Shown one piece after another: positions 1-11,200 of a DNA stretch of 64,000 bases; position 1 is the stretch's first letter; each line of letters begins with the position of its first letter. Source of the DNA: Bimastos eiseni (taxonomy: Eukaryota; Annelida; Clitellata; Crassiclitellata; Lumbricidae). The notes beneath the pieces are model-generated. The model was given only the letters and a program-made list of their open reading frames with translations, ran no database searches and was not told the DNA's origin. The translations under genes and the position numbers were made by a program. The stretch covers positions 4,694,643-4,758,642 of the forward strand of contig OY365817.1 in the NCBI GenBank assembly GCA_959347315.1, given 5' to 3'.

Positions 1-629
1 AAAAATTGTTGAATTGTGAATTCGCCAGATGACGCTACGAATATTTGCGGACTAGGGAGCCAGTGGCTCCTCTAGCAAGAAATATGCATGTGCATGTGTG
101 TACATTGCGTTGCAGTACGTTTAACGCCAGAAAATAGCGTTTACCAGTTTGAGTATGCTGAGTAGATATCTACCATCTACTGTAGATATAGTCTTATCTA
201 CTGTGCGAAGTCGTCGTTTTAACCGTCGAAAGGACTTTTATTTTCAGGAACGAACAATGTTCTCGTCAGACAACTATCTGATCGTTCATGGACTTTTAGT
301 ATAATGTTATAGTGTCATGCCTGCTTTCTGTTGAACTGTCAAGCTGACTGGTTTCGTATGATTTACTATTATGCGATAATTGTTATGCAGTTGGCCTAGT
401 CATTATGAGTTGTTTTGGACTGTTCGACAATTTCTAATGTCATGATTAGCTATGGACGATTGAGTCCACGTGATTTTCATGTTGTGTTGCATTGGATCTG
501 ACTGTTAAGTCCGTTGATTTGCTTTGTGGACTGTTGTCTGAACTGAAGCCGATGTACGTTTTAATTAGGGGGAATCTTGTGATTAGGCGTTTCCAAAATG
601 AGACTTTTGGGATGTTGCTGCTGGAGGCG
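1..629. other. Unassigned sequence outside the left arm
   Basis: I see no gene here. It has no match to the right arm, so it lies outside the inverted repeat. A short run of TCTACTGTAG-type units at about 158-205 resembles the minisatellite inside the solo LTRs listed below and may be a remnant of another copy. Confidence 0.5.
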
Positions 630-1133
630 TGTAACGGTTCAGAGGTACGCCTACCTGGTGTCGGCCTGCTGTAGTGTCTGCCTGTTGTGTACGCCTGTCT
701 ACTGTGGTGTCTATCTACTGTAGTCTATCTACTATCTACTGTAGATATCTACTATCTACTGTAGTCTATCTACTATCTACTGTAGATAATTACTGTCTAC
801 TATATCCTATCTACTGTGTATTATCTACTATCCACTGTGTAGTCTCTACTGTCTACTGTCTCCTATCTACTGTGTATCATCTACTATCTACAGCAAATTA
901 GTATAAAAGGAGTTCGCCTGTATGATCGGGAGAGTCGTCGTGTCATCAGGGAGAGTCGTCATCGGAGAGTCGTCGTATGATCGTGGTCGTCCCCTGGGAA
1001 TCGTCGTCGTCGTCTGGAGATTGTCATCGGGGAGCCGATAGCGCTGCGTCAGCAAACCACTGAAGACTGCAACTCGAACTACCCCAATATCGGACGGGGC
1101 TGCAAGTCGTCATCCTGGTCACTGTCGAATAGG
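630..1133 (+). mobile_element. Solo LTR, copy 1, 3' end truncated
   Basis: The copy starts with TGTAACGG, carries the TCTACTGTAG-type minisatellite (about 690-895), then a TATAAAAG box near 903 and GTCGTCG-rich sequence, exactly like the full copy at 3698-4194. It stops at GTCGAATAGG, without the last 15 or so bases that end in CCGTTACA, and runs straight into LINE sequence at 1136. In the right arm the same LINE continues without an LTR. This junction therefore marks the outer end of the left arm. Confidence 0.75.
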
Positions 1134-1135
1134 TT

Positions 1136-2030
1136 GTTGTTTCTTTTCCCGTGCCCATATTTCCCGAGAACATCGGTTTCCAATGCACCCTCGCCAACTC
1201 TAGCATTGAAATCTCCTGTAATCAATAATATGTTTCGTTTGGGGTCTCTGCAATGACCTGATTTAACTCTGTGTAGAATTGATTGATTTCTTCATCTGGC
1301 TTGTCTGCTGGTGGTGCATAGCATTGTATCACTGTCACGTTTCTTGGTCTATATGAAACTGTGGCTGTCATTACTCTGTCGCTCACTGGATTATAAGATA
1401 TTAGACTAAATGCAACATTCTTGTTGCATTTGTTGCAACATTCTTGTTCATCCAGATGGTTACTCCGTGATGTTCCCTGTTTATCTTACCTGAGAATAGC
1501 ACTGTATGTCCATCTTGAACCAAGTGGCCATTGTCTGACCACTTGGTTTCTGATAACCCGCATATGGAGATGTTTAATCTTTCGAGTTCATTCCAAGTAT
1601 CGATAATTTCCCGATCGAGTTCAACCCTCTCACATTCCATTGTCCTATTTTGATCCTGTATCTACCGTTTAACTGAATTGATTTTACCTTTCTTTTGTTT
1701 TCTATTGGTGATTTTGACGATGGTGTCGATGATGATGATGATGATGAGTCAGTAGCACACTTGTCGGCACCCATCCTGACTCACACGGTGGATGGCGCGG
1801 GCCTTTTTATCCTGGGCGACGTCCGAGCCAGTATAGTTTCTATATTCTGTTCCATTCATGTTCTGTGGGGGAGGGTGTGACCAACTGAGTACCCGCTCTC
1901 TTGCTGGTTTCGCAGTTGATTTACCGTTGTGCCAGGTTGGACCCGGTATGCACCAAATCATAAGTTCGATTGCTGCCGTTGGGTGCATTGTGCTCTTCAT
2001 CCGCTGATAAGAACCGCGCTGCTGCCCGCC
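1136..2030 (-). mobile_element. RTE-like LINE fragment (endonuclease part), left arm
   Basis: On the minus strand this encodes the start of an APE-type endonuclease (IGQWNVRGL, ICGLSETKW, reading on toward VIQCYAPPAD) with interruptions. It mirrors the longer copy at 56290-58765. Its far end is cut at 1136, inside the endonuclease domain, at the fusion with the LTR. A short ATC/GAT microsatellite (near 1728) lies in its Ser-rich leader. It is non-functional. Confidence 0.8.
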
Positions 2031-2478
2031 GTTCTAGACTTTCAGGTTAGCCCATGACCGGTTGCAGTTTTACGTCGTGTCCATGAGTAAGAGAAATAAT
2101 TTTGAATATTGGATGTAAACAACTTCACGTTAAAACGACAAATGAGTCGACGTCTTCATTCGTTGCTAAGAAACACGCATTGTGACGTCTTACGACGTTA
2201 ACTTATATACCGTTGTGGATTATAAATTTATTAATTTCGTTTTCCAGTTTTACAATTCAAACGTTTCAACTAAAACTCCTGCAAAATTCCGAACAAAAAG
2301 CTAGAAAATAAATAGATATTCCAGGTCTTGATATCGAGAGAAAACGAACGCTATAATAACCGTGATCTAACGAGCTCGTGTTATTTCTTAACACTTTAAA
2401 ATCTAGCAGATGTTAATCCATCGACTGAGTGATCTTACATCATTTTCTATATCTATACTGAGGAATTTAACATAGTAT

Positions 2479-2966
2479 CCTATCTACTGTAGTCTATCTA
2501 CTATCTACTGTCTCCTATCTACTGTGTATCATCTACTATCTACAGCAAATTAGTATAAAAGGAGTTCGCCTGCAGTCTCGGCGCCTAGGAAGCACGAATA
2601 GTCGTCTTGGCTTGCGATAGTCGTCGTGGATATAGTCGTCGTAGATTTGCGATAGTCGCCGTCAGACTTAGCGTTGCAATTACTCGTCAGTTATCGACGT
2701 AGGGCGTATTGAGGGGGTGAGATACGGACTGTTTCCGAATGGGCTACAGAAGTATTGTTATCCGTTGTACATTAAAAGAGGATTATCGAACAAGCTTGTC
2801 TTATTCCATGCGTCATCCAGAAAGGAGCTATTTAAACCTTAAATGGTTTGTCTTCAGCACACCATTGAAGCCTTACTCAGCGGACTGCAACTCGAACTAC
2901 CCCCATATCGGACGGGGTTGCAAGTCGTCATCCTGGTCACTGTCGAATAGGCCCCGTTCCGTTACA
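2479..2966 (+). mobile_element. Solo LTR, copy 2, 5' truncated
   Basis: This copy begins within the minisatellite part (CCTATCTACTG) and ends with CCGTTACA. It shares the TATAAAAG box (about 2555) and the GTCGTCG-rich part with the other copies, but differs in its 3' third, where a segment near 2740-2890 is not found in copy 3. GTAT sits on both sides (2475-2478 and 2967-2970) and could be the target duplication, although the 5' side is ambiguous because the LTR interior contains TATCC too. The mirror copy is 55360-55846. Confidence 0.7.
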
Positions 2967-2970
2967 GTAT

Positions 2971-4376
2971 GTTATATACCTCAAAATAGATATCTCGAAT
3001 AGATAATATATTTATAACAGTATAATCCACCTTTTTTCTGCACAAAGTTTAATTAGTAAATTTGATAAGTCATTTTTTCTGCAAGCAAGTAATATATGAT
3101 CAACTGTTTCAGTCATATGACCTTGAGAGCATAAATCAGTTGGGCTCTTACCTATAGTTTTCAACCATTTATTAGTTAGTATAAGGCCAAATCGAAGTCT
3201 GGTAATTTGAACTTCACGCTTCCTTATAAAATCCATCAATTTTACATCCGTGGATACTAAAGGCTGGATGGATTTATAGAATTCCTTTTGGTTCACAATT
3301 ATATTCTATTTGCCATTTATTAATAACATAATTTTTTATTAAAGACTTAATTTCTTTTAATTTTAAATAATTTGTCGAATTAATCTTAGGTATTTCTAGT
3401 CCCTTCTTTGCAAAAATGTCTGCCATTTCATTTCCAGATAAAACGATATGGCTAGGGATCCAGCAACAAGAATGTTACTACGCTTTAGTTTATTGACACT
3501 CCATAAATTCAAAAAAAAATTAGGTCTTGCATCACATCTATTTTCTTTTATGGATGTAGCAACGCTTAGTGAATCAGTAAATATCATGTATTTAGTCGTA
3601 TTTTAATTTTAATTTTCAATAATCCATTTAATTGCCTCAATAATGGCTGTCAATTCAGCTGAATAAATCGAGGAATCATCCACAATTCTAAATGTACTGT
3701 AACGGTTCAGGGGACGCCTACCTGGTGTCGGCTGGTGTAGTGTCTGCCTGTTCTGTACGCCTGTCTACTGTGGTGTCTATCTACTGTAGTCTATCTACTA
3801 TCTACTGTAGTCTATCTACTATCTACTGTAGATAACTACTATCTACTGTATCCTATCTACTGTGTATTATCTACTATCTACTGTGTAGTCTCTACTGTCT
3901 ACTGTCTCGTATCTACTGTGTATCATCTACTATCTACAGCAAATTAGTATAAAAGGAGTTCGCCTGTATGATCGGGAGAGTCGTCGTGAAATCAGGGAGA
4001 GTCGTCATCAGAGAGTCGTCGTATGATCGTGGTCGTCGCCTGGGAATCGTCGTCGTCGTCTGGAGATTGTCATCGGGGAGCCGATAGCGCTGCGTCAGCA
4101 AACCACTGAAGACGGCAACTCGAACTACCCCAATATCGGACGGGGCTGCAAGTCGTCATCCTGGTCACTGTCGAATAGGCCCCGTTCCGTTACAGTACTT
4201 TGGAACTGCAAAGATGGCACATAGAAAGCTGCAGAAACAACAGTCTCAACTATAGATCCATCTGTATAGATGGCTATATTATCGCTATATTTATATATTA
4301 ATTCTAATGGCAAAGATGACATAATATGAAGTGAGTCTGTTTTTTCAATCAAGTTATCTAGTCCAAACCTAATTAT
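2971..4376 (-). mobile_element. LINE remnant with RNase H domain, left arm
   Basis: The minus strand carries decayed pieces of a LINE ORF2 C-terminus: AIYTDGSIVE (RNase H first Asp motif), SSIYSAELTAI (Glu motif), MIFTDSLSVA (Asp motif) and a C-terminal Cys/His segment (KWLKTIGKSPTDLCSQGH, then a further H and C). This order fits jockey/I-type elements with RNase H. Frames are broken by stops and frameshifts. Solo LTR copy 3 (3698-4194) is inserted between the first two RNase H motifs. The mirror copy is 53935-55359. Confidence 0.75.
3698..4194 (+). mobile_element. Complete solo LTR, copy 3, with GTAC target duplication
   Basis: This 497-bp unit runs from TGTAACGG to CCGTTACA and is flanked by GTAC on both sides (3694-3697 and 4195-4198). 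Removing it together with one GTAC restores the interrupted LINE. TG...CA ends, a 4-bp target duplication and an internal TATA box (3948-3955) identify an LTR of a Ty3/gypsy-like element and not a MITE. A TCTACTGTAG-type minisatellite fills about 3760-3945, upstream of the TATA box. No internal coding region is attached. The mirror copy is 54105-54636. Confidence 0.85.
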
Positions 4377-5267
4377 ATCGAACTTAAATAGTCCGAAATG
4401 GCGGATTACATTAAAACATTACTTGCTAATTACCCATTATAAGCTATCGGAATTCGCTGGCGACTACTCTGACGCGGAAAGTGATTATAAAGCGATCTTT
4501 ATGCAAGTCTTCGTGCGTGTACCATCAATGGTAGGCTGAGTCATCCGTGAAATACAAAATATATCATATCAAACAATGAAAGTAAACCTCCTAAAAATAA
4601 CTTTTAGTCTTGGCCGCCTCATATAAATTTTTCGTTACACCATTTGTTGATTTGATTGCAATAATCCTACTCTAACGTGAATAACATATTTGTTGACAAT
4701 CGTTCGAGAACTCGCAAGCTTATCACGTCTGGCGAGCGGATAAGAAAACCTGAATATTCATTAGCTCAAATTCAAGCTCATCGTCTGATTGGTTGCGAGG
4801 AACCTCTGCATCAATTTCCGTGTGTACTTTCATTATATGCGGCCAGATAATCCTGTGCATGCTTATATAATATTATCGTAGTCTATGAGCGTTGAAAGTT
4901 GCTGTGCTTTTCTCTTGATCCTACTACCTGCCACAGCAACGGTTTTCATTTTCGTCTCTAACAAACTCCGATGAGTTTGATCTCCTGGCAGCTCAAAAAA
5001 CTTAATACCTCTTCTGAGGAACGTAGGCTACATACTGCTTTTTGAATAATAGTATGTTATAATATTGCCTAAGTTGAACTTTTAAAATTGTGACATTCAT
5101 GGACAACTGATTTCTTTAATTAATTGTTTATCTGAAAAGATTGTGCAACAAGTGGACGGGAAATTAACCCCGAAATTTCCACATCGTCTCTGGTGCAACA
5201 ACTGCATGTCTTTCTACTCGGACGAAATTTACGATGAATTGCATTCGGCTTGAAATTATATTTTCAG

Positions 5268-8200
5268 TATTTTTATCTGCGGTTTGGTTCGAACTCGGTG
5301 AGACTTTGTGCCAGTTTCATGGGAATCCTAAGCTCGGTAAGTACATCATTCCGCTGAGACTGGAAGAGTAGGGAACTATACAATAATTACCGAGTACGTT
5401 TTGAGAATCATGACATCGCCACTTCTTACTAGTAATAGCATGGACCATTTCCAAACCGCAATATTAAGCTGCCTAAGAACCTGCAATATGAGTTATTCAA
5501 CCTCTTTATTCCTCTATTCCGCAAAAAGCAGGCTTAAGTGCTAGTTCGTTCGCGGTTTTGCGAGTAGGTCGATCGGGAGCGCCTCTGTTGAGCCTCTTTG
5601 AAGTGGTGCTATTTGAAATCGCAATTACCATTATCGCTGAGCACATGACATCAGATCCAATAGCGCTGCGTCAGGTCAAAGTGGTTGTCAGATTCGAGTC
5701 CGGTTGACACAGAGTGGCAACATTAATGAGTGGTAAAGTGGACTTTGATCACCATTGCAATATAAGTTAGGCAACGAGTGCCAAGGTGTGATCGGATGGA
5801 ACGCAATTCGTATGGGAAAGAACTGAAGAGCCGATCCTGTTGTTAATTTAAACATTGAAGTAAACAGAAAAGGGAAGACCATGAAAGAACTTTACAGATT
5901 GGCCATAGACAGAGTCGAATGGAGAAGATGCCTGCACGATGAACGCACCTGCACGGGAAGGACTAAGGACCATGGGAACTCATGGACTGAACACCATGGA
6001 CTGTCATGTGTCATGTGCTTAGTTACACAGACCAGTTGGGGCATCACTCTCAAAGAGCCAATGAAAACCATTCAACCAAATTAATTAAGTCGCTAACACG
6101 TCATGCCCAATGTATCCACTCCGCTTAGATCGTGGAAATGTTGCAAATCGGATAATACAGAAACGTTGTTGATTTGATGCATGTACCTCAGTCGGTCATT
6201 TATAGACTCTATAGCAATTCTGGGCATTAGTTACACATATCAACTATATTGGTATAACTACTTTTGTAAATTGTACAAATATATCTCGCTACCTTTAAAA
6301 ATCACATGCAATACGTCGGAGTTGCACAGTTTCAGTGTGTGTTAGCTAAAACTACATTTGTATTACTACAGATATAGCTAACTACCTTAAAAATTGAGTA
6401 CCAAAGGAAAGGCAAGGATCAATTTTTAATGAAATTATGGTACCTCCTTCAAAATGTTTTAAATGAACATCAAGTGTGGAACATGCGCATTGTCGCTATA
6501 ATTGCGTAGCGCAATTTTAAGACCAGCGCCGCCACCATTCGGTAGTTGTTGAGTTTTATGAGTTTCATTAAAAGCAGCGCTCCATGACTCCGCAATTACG
6601 AATCATTATACTTTGTAATACAGACAATAGACATTGCATGCACACTCTGTTGATTATTTCTAAATATTTAAATTCGTTCTAAGTAGTAAGAAAACTAGTC
6701 ACAATAACTGTCAAGCAATTTATATTCATAATTACGTTATGTTTACCTATCTAAGGTTGCATCTAGTTTGTTTCTAGAAAAGTTTACACAATGTTCACGG
6801 CAGAAAAAATCGCACTTATTCGACAGGGCCAAGGATTTGCGCCTCTGTAGCATGTCTCAAACGTTATCCGTTACGTTATAAACTTGTGTCACCATGAGGC
6901 AGGTTAGCAGCTGTTCCAGCAGCATTTAACTATTCTAGCAGTTGTATATGCAGTTGCTAAATGTTTCTGTACAATTTTGAGAAAAGAATTGCAACCTGCA
7001 GCCACATGCAGAGGTAACAGGAAGCGTAATTGATCAGTTAAAGAAATTGCTTCGTTAATCGAGTACTTCACAGGGTTTTCACCCCAAGCCTACAACTTCT
7101 CTCCTCCTCATTCGTGTAATTTAGAAACTTCATGTGTTTCGTTTCAGATGATCTACATGGGCATATCGATGTTGGCGCCATCAGCGGCCTTGGAATCCGG
7201 TCAGTGGTCCGTCCCTTTACACGTTTTAATATGCCCTATAAATAGCTTTAAGTAAACTTCAAAATGATAAGTGCACATGCATCTCATGTATGCAATGCAT
7301 GGTTTAAAGGCCTATAAGCATATTTTACACTGTTGCCCAATACATTTGTGAGGCCAGAGGTCAAAACCAGCCGTTTTTCGGCTCCTAGCTATTGAGATAA
7401 AGGCTGAAATAGGTCTGAGGGGTCAAAAACACAAAAATTTGTTTCATGGTAAAATGTTACAAACAAATATGTCTTCTTTCAATATTGAAACTAAAAATGT
7501 TGTATATTTAGTTTGAGAAAAATGACTTTTAATACATGCACTGTCAAGATCTGCATTGATAAATATGCATGTTTTCAGAGGTGAACGACCTACATGTTGA
7601 TTAATTCCGCCTGCCTGCATAATTTGCAAAGTAGTGACCATATTTTGATACCGTGCCCTGTATTTCATACAGAATATAGCCCTTTATTGTTCAGCAAAAT
7701 TCTGGAGCATTCAAGTAATGGTTGCTAGGAACTTTGATGACATAAATATTCCGAAACTTTGACTTCGATTTTCTCACTTGTCATGATTTCACTAATGAAG
7801 GAGTCAGACAATTATAACCTTAGCTAAAAAATAGCTAGTTTGATTCTGTAAAAAGGATTTGGAAGCACATGCATTGTAGAATATGATTTAATAAAAAAAA
7901 GTGAAAAACGACAAGTGATGGGTTTTTACCTCTGGTGAAGTTATGTTGCAGCGCATTGTTCAAAATTGATTAGAAACAATAATTATTGGTGAAATTCCGT
8001 CTGAGAAGTTGCTTTAGCGAATCACAATTATGAGTCACTTTAAAAAAAATGTCTTCCAAACAAAGTGAAGCAATGAACCATGATATCTCGAATGCTTTCA
8101 TCCAAAAGATTTGCTGTTCTAACTTTGCTTAAAAGTATCTATTGCTTGAGACTTCAGTGCGTTTAAAGCTTAGGTCGACTGGTGATGTGTAGTTTAAGCT

Positions 8201-11200
8201 GAAACTATGAACTATTGTATATTTGATACAGTCACTGGGTTTCCACTGATGCTATCGATTCCTATGTTGTCCGTGGTTTGTATGGTGTACACGGCTCTGG
8301 TAAGTGCAGCTCACACAATTTATATGATTTAAGAAGTTTACCAATAACATTCATTAGAGTCCTCGCCCACACCGGGTCTCTTCCCTGGTGTGGCATTGCA
8401 TTGAGGGATCTGCTCCCCGGTGCTGTTTTGCTGTTCAACCTTGGTTTCCAGCACCGAGGCTTCCTTCGTTCAGCTGAATATGTCTATGCAATACAATATA
8501 ATACAACTGATATTTGATATTGCCCTTCTCAGCTCAGAAGTGCACACACGCCTCGACGATGCAACTGCAGTTGTAATGCAGAGCAATTGTGCGCGAAGGA
8601 CTTGACCAATCAAGGTCCCTACACAGTGACTGACGCCACGGACGAGGGTCGAATCCGATCACTCAGCGCACACTGAGTGTTACAGGCCGATCACTCTAAC
8701 CAATCGGCCACCGTGCCACGCCTACAAACTGAACTTCTTGTCTCTCGCTCTCGGACTTCCATGAGGAGGCCGCGCCGAGCCTTCTCGGTTGCTGACCCTA
8801 CAACCTGCAGTGTATTGGTCTCACTGTCGCCCTTCGCCTAGTTTTCAGGAGCCACACCACCGTGTTCCATGCCAACCTTAAGAGTGTCATATTTAAACGG
8901 GGTTGGGTCAGGAGCGCTCCTGGCCTGGATGTTCTTGAAAGGGCCGCTGTCTAAATACTCCTAAAAATATGTCACACTCTGGAACGATTTTCACTTTGAA
9001 TACGATAAATTTTCAGTTCCTAAAGCTATTTCGCCGCAAAGTCTTGCTTACCCTCCATCTTCGGTATCAATATTTTCGATATGATGATGCCCATGTATAT
9101 GAGCATCTCTATTAAAAATCAAAGACGCATCGCTTTACGAAATTCTAAATGTTTGTCCTGGCTCTGACTATTTTAATGTTGTAATTTAACTAATTGCAAT
9201 GTGAAGGGTGGAATGCGAGCGGTGATATGGACGGATGTCTTCCAGTTTCTTACAATGATCGGAGGATTGCTGGCTGTGTGCATTAAGGTATAGTCAGAAA
9301 CGGTATTGCAATGTTTTTGCTAACGTTATCACTGTGTTGGTTTCATATCGTTCAGGTCTAAACTTAGCCTCGGTTGCACGTGGTTCCTTCAGTTTTCATC
9401 CATAATTTCATCTATCTTAGTCTGGCGTCTGGTCTCTCTGGTCTGTCGAATTTTGATTATGTTTCTAGTCTATGCGATCATCGACTGAGGTTTCGGACAA
9501 GAATATGATTAGAGAAGGCCTAAATAGTGTTGATGTGCTTAGAATCGTTCAGCTTATAGCGATGCTTTAATTAATTTACTTTAGTAGCGTAACACTAGTA
9601 TTTTAAGACACAGCAAGTGGTCATGGCAACTCGCAACCAAAGAAACTCTTGTCACATGTGCCAGATAATCGACTCAAGGTATCGCTTACTTCTCAGACGT
9701 AAACATTTTGCTGGTTCGATACGTCGATGAAATAGAAGAGTATAAGAGACATAGTCATAGGCTAAGAGTCACATGTCACTACAAGGGCAATCGGGTTAAA
9801 GAAGAGTAGCTCTGTAGTTCAGGATATGACGATATGAGGTAATGTAAGCTAGCGTAACGTGAGGTAGTTGCTCATTCATCACACGCTAATCCTCGTATAT
9901 ACATCATCACTAACCCATATCAAGCATATAACAATTTTGTCCTAAAGCCATGCTGACATAATTTTTTGATCATTAAATTTAATTTAAACTGTCCCGCGTT
10001 GCAGTTTTTTTTGTACAGCAGAGTTTGAAGAATTGAATCTTTTGTGCGGATTTACCTTTTAGGGAATTATTGTTTCTGGAGGAATCAGCAATGTCTTAGC
10101 ATACGCTGACAGGGAAGGACGTCTGAATGTAGTCGAGTTAGTATACTCTTTTATAGGCACACTTTTTGTTTGCAACGTTTCTTTGAAACTGACAGTTCAA
10201 GCTTAATTTGTCTTATCAGCCAATTAAAACTCGATTGGCTTGCTAGAAGAGTGCAATAGCTCTATGTAATTACTCAAAACAATACAATACAACTGAAATT
10301 TGATTTTGCACTTCTTCCAACATTTTCTGCTCAGAAGTGCACACGCCTTGATGAAGCAACTGCAGTTGTAATGCAGAGCAATTATTGTTCGCGAACGACT
10401 TCGTCAATGTCCCTGACACAGTGACACCTCAGATGACGATCGAACCCACACACCGCGCGAACACTGAGAGTTACGGGCCGACCGCTCTAACCAATCGGCT
10501 ACGGTGTTATGATTTTTATTGTTTCAAATAGCTTTCTTATTTGTATTTGCAAGATTGTTAATAAAACATCTGATCAATTAAATAATTATCGGATGCAAGA
10601 TCATTTATTAAACATTTAATTGCATCATAATTATGATTCGGTTAAAAATTTCAGAAAAGCGAAGAAACCATGAGTGAACTCGAAGGTATTCATAGGTCTA
10701 GTATTTCAATGATCACTTATAGCCTATTGGCTGCTGTGGATACGTGGCATAGTAAGTACATCATGGATTATTTGGTCAACGAGATTTCATCAGACGTGTT
10801 AGAATAAGTTGCTGAAAACCAGCAAAAATTTGACGTATAAGAAGTAAACGATACTTTGAGTCAATTATCTGGCACACGTTCAATGTTTCCAGCTGGAGCA
10901 TTGATCCAACGGTGCGTCATACATTTTGGGGAATCGTGATTGGTGGAGCCATTGGGTGGATTCCTTCTTACGGTCTGTCTCAACCAGCTGTGCAACGCTT
11001 CTCGGCAACACAAAGCCTCTCCAAAGCCAGATAGTAAATGATTATTATCACCAATGTCACGTTGAGCAGGCATAAGAAATTATAATTCATCTTTATGTAT
11101 CTTTATTATTCCTTTTTTAGACGTACATAGGCTACATATCATAATGAATCTTGCATAGGTATTTGACAGTCTAAGGTTTACGATCATAGCACAGCAAATG

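Noticed and set aside
3698..4194. Reading the TGTAACGG-ended element as a MITE
   Set aside because: TG...CA ends, a 4-bp target duplication, an internal TATA box and asymmetry of the interior fit a solo LTR better.
5688..6084. Small open frames kept in both arms (also 52215-52611), with a weak likeness to LINE C-termini
   Set aside because: The likeness is too short to call, and adjacent frames on both strands are equally open.
10655..10751. Candidate extra transporter exon with good acceptor and donor, open in one frame
   Set aside because: Its peptide does not resemble the SLC5 family at this point, and its phase (0 in, 1 out) fits neither acceptor of the next exon.
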